A stretch of 64,000 bases of DNA from Flavobacteriaceae bacterium (lineage in GTDB: Bacteria; Bacteroidota; Bacteroidia; Flavobacteriales; Flavobacteriaceae), in assembly GCA_003533785.1 (NCBI GenBank), contig DQCR01000050.1, forward strand, positions 25,295 to 89,294. The letters are read 5' to 3'. Position numbers and translations under genes: made by a program. Positions 57,768 through 64,000 of the stretch are shown piece by piece; position 1 is the first letter of the stretch, and every line of letters starts with the position of its first letter. The notes under the pieces were generated by a model. The model was not told where the DNA came from and did not search any database. It saw nothing but the letters and a program-made list of their open reading frames with translations.

Positions 57768-57775
57768 TAATTTTG
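57768..57775 (+). promoter_or_regulatory. -7 promoter box TAATTTTG of smpB
   Basis: Exact TAnnTTTG match, 5 nt before the ATG at 57781; predicted leader 1 nt. Confidence 0.6.
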
Positions 57776-57780
57776 CACTT

Positions 57781-58242
57781 ATGCAGAAAAAGGTCAACAT
57801 CCAAAATAAACGGGCCCGTTTTGAATTCGAAATCATCGATCAATATACGGCAGGAATTGTATTGACTGGAACAGAAATCAAATCCATACGTAATAGCCAA
57901 GCCTCAATCAGTGAATGTTTTTGTGAATTTAATGAACGTGGTGAGCTATTTGTTGTCAATATGTATGTTGAGATTTATGCCTTTGGGAGTCGCTTTAATC
58001 ACACCCCTAGAGGAAGTAGAAAGTTATTATTACAAAAACGAGAGCTTAAAAAATTGTCTCGTGAGGTGCAAAATGTAGGGCTAACCATCGTGCCTCTTCG
58101 CTTATTTATTAATGATAAAGGCTTTGCCAAGCTGGTCATCGCGCTAGCGAAAGGTAAAAAGCTTTACGACAAACGTGAAACCATCAAAGACAGGGATAAT
58201 CAGCGTAACTTGGATCGGATCAAAAAAGACTACCGCAAATAA
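57781..58242 (+). CDS. smpB: SsrA (tmRNA)-binding protein SmpB
   Basis: 153 residues. Seen: N-K-R-A-R-F-E-F-E-I, GIVLTGTEIKSIRNSQASISE, LLLQKRELKKL and a C-terminal basic tail ending KKDYRK. It delivers tmRNA to stalled ribosomes. The ssrA gene is not in the window. Confidence 0.97.
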   Translation: MQKKVNIQNKRARFEFEIIDQYTAGIVLTGTEIKSIRNSQASISECFCEFNERGELFVVNMYVEIYAFGSRFNHTPRGSRKLLLQKRELKKLSREVQNVGLTIVPLRLFINDKGFAKLVIALAKGKKLYDKRETIKDRDNQRNLDRIKKDYRK

Positions 58243-58599
58243 AGTTTCAATCAATAAATTTCCGTTTTTTTTTCTTCTTTATTTGAATCAACTATAGCGT
58301 TCTTCGTTAAAATTGAAAAATTAACATGATAGATAAGCTCTTTATAATTATATATTCCTGAGATATACATTTAATTTCCAACATCCACTGGTCACTATTC
58401 TGTGAACCAATAACAAAAAAATATTTAGACAATTTTAACTTTTAAAAGTGATCATTTCAAGTCCAATACAAATCGGAACTAATACACGTACATATCTATA
58501 GACAATAGGTTTCACTTAAATACCGCATTTATTTTCAATGAATGATAGATAAATTCTAAAAATATATTAAAAAGTTATTTAAGGATCTTATATTCAAAT
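58243..58599. other. 357-bp AT-rich intergenic region with no gene seen
   Basis: No ORF, tRNA or known RNA was recognised. It holds a perfect 12-bp palindrome, ACTTTTAAAAGT, at 58438-58449, and no exact TAnnTTTG box. It is the largest gene-free stretch and lies just upstream of the T9SS cargo/PorP operon, so regulatory sites for that operon are likely here. Confidence 0.5.
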
Positions 58600-61185
58600 A
58601 TGACCATGAATAATACTTTCTCATTTATTGTATTTTACATCAAAATTCTGTTAATCCTTATTGGATTGTATTCCAACATAAGTTATTCTCAGGATAATCC
58701 CATTGGATTGATAATGAGAGCTGAGGGCAATCAATCTTATTGTGCCAATACTCGCCAACCAATCGTAACCGACTTTTCCATCACAGATCCAGATACAAAC
58801 GAAGCAATTTCAGTTTATATTCAAATAGTATCGGGTTATAGAGAATCAGAAGATCTTTTAGAATTTATAGGAAATGAAAATATTTTTCGAAGTACTTGGA
58901 ACAGCAGTGAAGCCAAGCTAACAATCCGTTCAAGAAACTCGACTCCAGTACCCTATTCAGATATAGTTGCTGCTGTAAAAAGTGTTGTTTATTCTAGTAA
59001 AAACCCATCCCCCGACACGGACAAAATATTTTCTATAAGCCTCGGTAGTGCTAACTATCTACCAAGCACCAATCACTATTACGAATTTGTCTCGGATCTA
59101 AATATTTCGTGGCAACAAGCGAGAGCAGCAGCAAAAGATAGAACTTATTATGGCCTTCAAGGATATTTAGTCACCATTTTAGCTCAGGATGAAGCTCTAC
59201 TTGTTGGAGAATTAAGCCCAGGAGTTGGCTGGATTGGAGGATCCGACGAAGAAACTGAGGGGGTATGGAAATGGATGGATGGGCCTGAAGCAGGGACTGT
59301 TTTTTGGACTGGTTTGGCCAGTGGAGAATCTCCTAATTTCGCATACTGGAATGCTGCAGAGCCTAATAATTTTATGGGTAATGAGGACTATGCTCACATA
59401 ACCGATCCGACTATAGGATATAGTGGTTCTTGGAATGATCTTCCCAATGTAACTTCAACTTCAGGACCATATCAATCAAAGGGCTATATCGTTGAATACG
59501 GAGGAATGCCTGGCGATCCCGTTGTTCAAAATTCAGCAAGTACAAAGCTTTTTATGCCTAGAATTTTAAATGCCAGTGATGCCATGGGATGCGAGGGTCA
59601 ATCGCTGACAATAGAAGTTGAAGCAAGTTCTGATCAATTGAATTGGTATGACGCCGCTGAGGAAGGAAATCTTGTTCATACTGGAATGCAATACACCAAT
59701 TATTTTAATGAGGATAAGGCTTTTTGGTTGGATTGGGATGCAGTTGGTTGTCCTCTCGAAGACCGCGTGAAAATACAAGTAAAAATATTCCCCTATCCTG
59801 TACTATTCCAAACAGAATTAACGGTGGAACAATGTGATAATGATTCTCAAAATGATGGTATCACGGAGTTTAATCTTGAAGCATTGAGTGAATTAATATC
59901 ACAAAACCATAAGGAAGAAACATTTGAATTTTACACGGAAGAAGATTATAATCTTACATCTAAAATTGAAACACCAACAAATTTTAGAAATACTGCGTTT
60001 GAACAAAGATTGTATGTTATCGTAAATTCTGCTGGAGGGTGCTATTTAGAAGCCCAACTAGTATTGAAAGTTGCCGCAAGCGAAATTGAACTCAACAGCC
60101 TCTTTGAATACGTAAAATGTGAAACACAAATAAAAGATTGGGCTCTTGGAATTGAAGGCTGGGATGCTACGGTGTTTGAAACATTAAAACAAAAGGTACT
60201 CGAAGCAAACCCTAAATTTGGCAATCAATATGTATCCATCAGCTTTTATTCAAGTGAGGAAGATGCCTTACTTCGCCAAAATAGAATTGAAGTTTCAGAA
60301 TCAGTGCCCCTTTATTTTATGAAAACTCAATATGAAGAAATCATATATGCGAGGATAGACAATTTGGGATTCAATAAAGTAAGCTGCCTTGGAGTCGGAC
60401 CTGTGGCATTATTACGCGTAAATCCCTTACCTGATTTTGACCGTATTTCAAATTTAAATATTGTCTGTGAAAATTTGGATCCTATTCCTTTAGGAGTAGA
60501 ACCTAATAATGATAATTTGTATGAATACCGTTGGTTCTACGAAGGAAACCCGTTTCCTGATCCCAATTCAAACCAAGGAAAATATCAAGAAACGAAACTT
60601 GGTGGTAACTATGAAATTGTAGCCACTACAACGGATGGAACCAATTGCAGCAAAACACTTTCTTTTACATTGACTCCCTCTGTAGTAGCAAATGTAAAGC
60701 CTGAAGATCTAATTGTTGTTGATTTAATTGGAGAAACAGGGAGCTTAGAAATCCAAACAGATTATTTAGGGATAGGTGATTATGAATTCGCTCTTTATGA
60801 TTCCGAGGGGACTTATCAAGATCAACCCTATTTTGACTCCATCTCACCAGGTATTCATCAATTGTATATAAGAGACAAAAACGGATGTGGTATTATTGAT
60901 ATTCCATTCTCAATATTGGGACATATGAAATTTTTTAGTCCAAATGGAGACGGCATTAATGATCGTTGGAAGATTCTTGGTTTAAATGAAGACTTCCAAC
61001 CCCAATCTCAGATTTATATATTTGACCGTTACGGAAGGTTGATTACTGAAATAAGTCCTACTGAAGAAGGATGGGATGGCACGATAAACAACTCCCTTCT
61101 CCCTCAAGATGATTATTGGTTTCGTGTATTCTTTCAAGATGGAAGAGAATATAATGGACATTTTAGCTTACTCCGGAGTCTATGA
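58600..61185 (+). CDS. T9SS type B cargo with a C-type lectin domain
   Basis: 861 residues. Signal peptide (about 1-30, ending NISYSQ), a beta region (35-150), a C-type-lectin-like domain (about 157-300: HYYEFVSDLNISWQQAR, GWIGGSDEETEGVWKWMDGP, YWNAAEPNNF, SWNDLPN), then several Ig/PKD-like segments with ECD-rich patterns (EQCDNDSQNDGITEFNLEAL), and a C-terminal type B sorting domain from about residue 776 (F-F-S-P-N-G-D-G-I-N-D, IYIFDRYGRLI, EGWDG, DDYWFRV). It should be exported through the T9SS and remain surface-attached or released. The start is ATG 58600 (ATG 58606 possible). Overlaps porP/sprF by 4 nt. Confidence 0.92.
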   Translation: MTMNNTFSFIVFYIKILLILIGLYSNISYSQDNPIGLIMRAEGNQSYCANTRQPIVTDFSITDPDTNEAISVYIQIVSGYRESEDLLEFIGNENIFRSTWNSSEAKLTIRSRNSTPVPYSDIVAAVKSVVYSSKNPSPDTDKIFSISLGSANYLPSTNHYYEFVSDLNISWQQARAAAKDRTYYGLQGYLVTILAQDEALLVGELSPGVGWIGGSDEETEGVWKWMDGPEAGTVFWTGLASGESPNFAYWNAAEPNNFMGNEDYAHITDPTIGYSGSWNDLPNVTSTSGPYQSKGYIVEYGGMPGDPVVQNSASTKLFMPRILNASDAMGCEGQSLTIEVEASSDQLNWYDAAEEGNLVHTGMQYTNYFNEDKAFWLDWDAVGCPLEDRVKIQVKIFPYPVLFQTELTVEQCDNDSQNDGITEFNLEALSELISQNHKEETFEFYTEEDYNLTSKIETPTNFRNTAFEQRLYVIVNSAGGCYLEAQLVLKVAASEIELNSLFEYVKCETQIKDWALGIEGWDATVFETLKQKVLEANPKFGNQYVSISFYSSEEDALLRQNRIEVSESVPLYFMKTQYEEIIYARIDNLGFNKVSCLGVGPVALLRVNPLPDFDRISNLNIVCENLDPIPLGVEPNNDNLYEYRWFYEGNPFPDPNSNQGKYQETKLGGNYEIVATTTDGTNCSKTLSFTLTPSVVANVKPEDLIVVDLIGETGSLEIQTDYLGIGDYEFALYDSEGTYQDQPYFDSISPGIHQLYIRDKNGCGIIDIPFSILGHMKFFSPNGDGINDRWKILGLNEDFQPQSQIYIFDRYGRLITEISPTEEGWDGTINNSLLPQDDYWFRVFFQDGREYNGHFSLLRSL

Positions 61186-62189
61186 GGTTTTATGTTTACA
61201 AATATCAGCTATTCCTTTTTCTAGTGCTAGCCATTCAAATTGTAAAAGCGCAAGGAACAGTATTATATTTTCAAGAATACCTTTCGGAAAACCTTTACCT
61301 GATTCATCCTGCAATGGCAGGAGTGAATCTCAATAACACTCGATTTAATTTTGGAAGTCGCTCGCAATGGTTGGGAGTTGACAAAAGTCCAAGTACACAG
61401 TTCTCTACCATAGAATATCAAGCAAATTCTCAAAGTACAATTGGAATTAAGTTATATAACGATAGAAATGGCTATCATAATCAGAAAGCCATTTACATCA
61501 CTTATGTTTTTCGAATATATCTCAACGATGAAATATGGAAAACCCGAAGAGCATATCCTACCAAAAATGATGAATTTCAAGAAATTTCTTTTGGGCTCAG
61601 CCTTGGAAATCAGTCAAGAAATCTAGATAGTAGTAGTTGGCAAATTCAGAACAACGACCCATTGATTTCAGCTAATGATACAGCAAATGGATTCATGGGA
61701 ATCAATGTAGGAGTAGCCTATGTTACTAATAACATCTCTGCCCAATTCTCTATTCACAATATTGCTGTGAAACCTAATCAAAATAATTTATTGTATGATG
61801 AGCTAGTCTTTGACACTGTTGGGCATAAACACATACTGGCATCATTACAGTATGAGATTTTTACTGACTCTGGCTGGAATTTTGAGCCTTCCTTATTAAT
61901 GCAATATTTAGAAAAAACTGAAGAATCATCATGGGATGCAAGCTTTAAAGTATTTCGATTATTTGGAAAAGGAAGAGCCTGGCTTGGGATTTCTTATCGA
62001 CAAAATAACATTGGTGTTGACTTACGTTATAATGACGTTTCGCAAACTCAGTACAATCGAAATTGTACTCCACTAGTAGGTTTAAATTACAACAAATTTA
62101 AGTTTTCATACCAATACAGTTTACCGTTGGGGGCCTTTAATTTTGGAAAAGGTGGGGTTCACTTTGTGAACTTGGGATTCCAGCCCTAA
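61182..62189 (+). CDS. PorP/SprF family T9SS outer-membrane protein
   Basis: 335 residues. Signal peptide (ending near VKAQGT), then the family pattern YLIHPAMAGVNLN, FNFGSRSQWLGVDKSPSTQ, repeated amphipathic beta strands and a C-terminal GGVHFVNLGFQP strand. PorP/SprF proteins help secrete or anchor type B-CTD cargo; each is often cotranscribed with its cargo. The ATGA overlap with the lectin cargo makes the two a probable dedicated pair. Confidence 0.93.
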   Translation: MRFYVYKYQLFLFLVLAIQIVKAQGTVLYFQEYLSENLYLIHPAMAGVNLNNTRFNFGSRSQWLGVDKSPSTQFSTIEYQANSQSTIGIKLYNDRNGYHNQKAIYITYVFRIYLNDEIWKTRRAYPTKNDEFQEISFGLSLGNQSRNLDSSSWQIQNNDPLISANDTANGFMGINVGVAYVTNNISAQFSIHNIAVKPNQNNLLYDELVFDTVGHKHILASLQYEIFTDSGWNFEPSLLMQYLEKTEESSWDASFKVFRLFGKGRAWLGISYRQNNIGVDLRYNDVSQTQYNRNCTPLVGLNYNKFKFSYQYSLPLGAFNFGKGGVHFVNLGFQP

Positions 62190-62360
62190 ATTTTAGCTTG
62201 AGATTCTTAAGTTAAAGTTTGGTGACAGCAATAATTATTGAACTCACTATGTTTTAAAAAAGTATTTATTGACTTTTGGCTTTATTTTTGTGCTTTTGGT
62301 CCTGTTTTATCAAAGTAGTAATTGTGAAATCCATTATCAACTTAAACATTAAGGATTCTT

Positions 62361-62368
62361 TATCTTTA
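62361..62368 (+). promoter_or_regulatory. Probable -7 box TATCTTTA of the 62373 gene
   Basis: One mismatch to TAnnTTTG; ends 4 nt before the GTG at 62373, the leaderless spacing. Confidence 0.35.
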
Positions 62369-62372
62369 TAGA

Positions 62373-63881
62373 GTGAAAAAGATTAAACTTTGTCTATTTT
62401 TTCTGGGGTGTTTCTTTGGTGCGAAAGGACAAGTGTTTCAAGGACAGTTATTGGATAGCCTCAGCAAAGAAATCATTCCTTTTGCAACAGTATTGAGCAA
62501 TTTTGGAGAGAACACTATCAGCAATGAAGAAGGATATTTCCGTATAATTAGAAGTAGATTTTTTACTCCCACCGATTCGCTATTTATCTCGTGCATTGGG
62601 TACAAAGACTTGGCAATAAGTTTTGAGCAACTCCAGGACTCACTACTATACCTCACGCCAAAGGAAATAAAACTCAATGAGATCATCCTCTCACACCAGA
62701 AATTGAGTGCTGAAGAGATCGTGAAGAGAGCTCGCGATAATGTTACTCAAAAGTATGATTTAACTCTTATAAAAAAGACATTCTTTCTTCGGGAATCTTA
62801 CTCTCAAAGTTGGATAAAGCGCGATATGATAATTAAAAAATCAAGTATCAATGAGTTCAAACAAAGCTTTTGGGATTCACTCTTTCGAACAATTCCTGAA
62901 AAAGATACCTGGCACTCAGAATCCTTAGGTGAGTTGGCCGGTGATTGGTCAGAAGAACAGCAAAAGCTTCATCTGCTTCGCGCAGTCGAGTTAGCCGACA
63001 CTTTAAATGCAAAAGGCTATGAACAAATCGAAGAAAAGATCACTTCCATTTTAGATAAAAGTGTAAAAGAAAACTCATATTTCAAATTCAAATCAGGTGT
63101 TTTTAGCACAAAAGTAGATCGTGATGAAGTAATTGAAAAGGAATTGGATACCCTCAGTTTACCTGAAAATAAACAGAGGAAAAAAAGAAAAGCAGAGCAA
63201 GAGCAAAAAGAAGAATTTTATAAGGGACGTAAAAGCCAATTGACGAAAATTTTCACTTCTCTATTCAAGCGAGATAACTTTGATATTGATGTGCTCGTAA
63301 AAAGTCATTTGTACAAATATGAGTTAGTCAATTTCACTTATCGAGAAGATTTACCGGTCTATCATATTCGCTTCACTCCAAATAGCAATAGAGCAAAATA
63401 CCAAGGTAATATGTTTGTGGATGCCGACCGCTTCAGTTTGATTCAACTCGAATACGATAACGTGAAAAACCTTCGAGATTTTTCATTCATGGGGCTATCA
63501 TTTTCTGCCTATGGAAGAAGCGTTAAGCTCAAGTTTTCCTCGTTTAATAAGGATCGTTATCAACTTGAGTTTATAAGGGTTGAAACAAAATTTAAAACGG
63601 GGATCGATCGCCCTGTGAAAATTGTGGAGAAGAATAAGTTTGTAAAAGGACGTAGAAAACAAAATGAATTAAATGGAGAAGTGCACTTTAAACTCGATCA
63701 AAAGAGCATTGTAACTTTAGTGGTCTTTAAAGGTGAATCAATCTCACAAGAAGTTTTTGAAAACTTCAAAGAAACCAAAGTTTTTAAAACCGCTAAACGC
63801 AATTCTTACGACCCTAAGTTTTGGGAAGGTTATACCATCATTGAACCAAATAAAGCCATAAAAGCCTTTACAACAAATTAA
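62373..63881 (+). CDS. CarboxypepD_reg-like domain protein, probable envelope protein of unknown function
   Basis: 502 residues from GTG 62373. Signal peptide ending near FGAKGQ, then a CarboxypepD_reg-like beta-sandwich (about 22-110: FQGQLLDSLSKEIIPFATV, SNEEGYFRI, LFISCIGYKDL). The remaining ~390 residues are mixed alpha/beta with a strongly basic tract (about 268-285, KQRKKRKAEQEQKE) and beta-rich sequence FMGLSFSAYGRSVKLKF. No enzymatic motif is visible. It resembles outer-membrane associated flavobacterial proteins that carry this regulatory domain without a TonB barrel. It follows the PorP gene by 183 bp. Confidence 0.8.
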   Translation: MKKIKLCLFFLGCFFGAKGQVFQGQLLDSLSKEIIPFATVLSNFGENTISNEEGYFRIIRSRFFTPTDSLFISCIGYKDLAISFEQLQDSLLYLTPKEIKLNEIILSHQKLSAEEIVKRARDNVTQKYDLTLIKKTFFLRESYSQSWIKRDMIIKKSSINEFKQSFWDSLFRTIPEKDTWHSESLGELAGDWSEEQQKLHLLRAVELADTLNAKGYEQIEEKITSILDKSVKENSYFKFKSGVFSTKVDRDEVIEKELDTLSLPENKQRKKRKAEQEQKEEFYKGRKSQLTKIFTSLFKRDNFDIDVLVKSHLYKYELVNFTYREDLPVYHIRFTPNSNRAKYQGNMFVDADRFSLIQLEYDNVKNLRDFSFMGLSFSAYGRSVKLKFSSFNKDRYQLEFIRVETKFKTGIDRPVKIVEKNKFVKGRRKQNELNGEVHFKLDQKSIVTLVVFKGESISQEVFENFKETKVFKTAKRNSYDPKFWEGYTIIEPNKAIKAFTTN

Positions 63882-64000
63882 TTACGATGTGTAAAACTGT
63901 ATCTAATTAATCTTGGAATTAGAGTTCATTCTTAATTGTCTATCCCAGCCCAGAATTATACTTCAACTTGAACGGTTCTTCGCAAGCACACTAAAAAATT
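63882..64000. other. 3' edge of the window, intergenic
   Basis: 119 bp with no ORF or RNA gene recognised. The next gene lies outside the window. Confidence 0.5.

Overview
The window looks like chromosomal core sequence from a marine-type member of the Flavobacteriia (Bacteroidota, probably Flavobacteriaceae). The case rests on low-to-moderate GC, absence of Shine-Dalgarno sites, many TAnnTTTG promoter boxes, a type IX secretion (T9SS) cargo with its PorP/SprF partner, a TonB-dependent receptor with a CarboxypepD_reg-like domain, many lipoproteins, and fused E1 alpha/beta ketoacid dehydrogenases. Family-level placement is inference. I found no tRNA, rRNA, CRISPR array, insertion sequence, prophage or restriction island. 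The one RNA gene is a small SRP RNA. The first gene (M61-type peptidase) is cut by the left edge.

Layout. 0-2 kb: M61-like protease and a conserved flavobacterial protein. 2.2-5.3 kb: a probable heavy-metal (copper-type) cassette of an HYC_CC_PP-type secreted protein, a TonB-dependent receptor and a periplasmic HMA-domain protein. 5.3-7.9 kb: DUF2911 protein, membrane-anchored amidohydrolase, GNAT acetyltransferase, YbjQ-type protein and a 32-residue membrane peptide. 7.9-13.6 kb: fused E1 dehydrogenase, SUI1/YciH-like factor, ung, mutS2 lacking an Smr domain, DCC-family protein. 13.8-21 kb: lipoprotein, dicarboxylate symporter, aroC, TlpA-like lipoprotein, rhomboid protease, LpxL-type acyltransferase, glmM. 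20.9-29.6 kb: acpH-like gene, gamma-glutamyltransferase, uvrA, LOG-family protein, and an M1-peptidase-like protein without the catalytic motif fused to a probable outer-membrane barrel. 29.6-38.4 kb: second fused E1, holA, HsdR_N-type nuclease domain protein, glycosyltransferase, OmpA lipoprotein, Sua5/YrdC protein, UvrD/PcrA helicase. 38.5-47.3 kb: M20 amidohydrolase, recG, pheT, unknown membrane protein, DUF2007 protein, sodium/solute symporter. 47.4-58.2 kb: ABC-F protein, thioredoxin-fold lipoprotein without CXXC, transaldolase-like aldolase, SDR, SRP RNA, glutamine cyclotransferase, thioesterase, glyA, clpB, smpB. 58.6-63.9 kb: C-type-lectin T9SS cargo plus PorP/SprF, then a CarboxypepD_reg-like protein.

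The most interesting themes are these. (1) Many -7 boxes lie exactly 4-7 nt before a start codon. The SRP RNA end, a structural marker for a transcription start, gives the same 4-nt box-to-start spacing, so many mRNAs here should be leaderless. (2) The HYC/TonB/HMA cassette has a vicinal Cys-Cys pair in every member. (3) An apparently dead M1 peptidase is joined to an outer-membrane barrel. (4) The ABC-F protein has both of its degenerate motifs in the same composite ATP site. (5) Convergent genes often share stop-codon nucleotides. No clearly new defence or mobile system was seen; most of the window is ordinary core genome.
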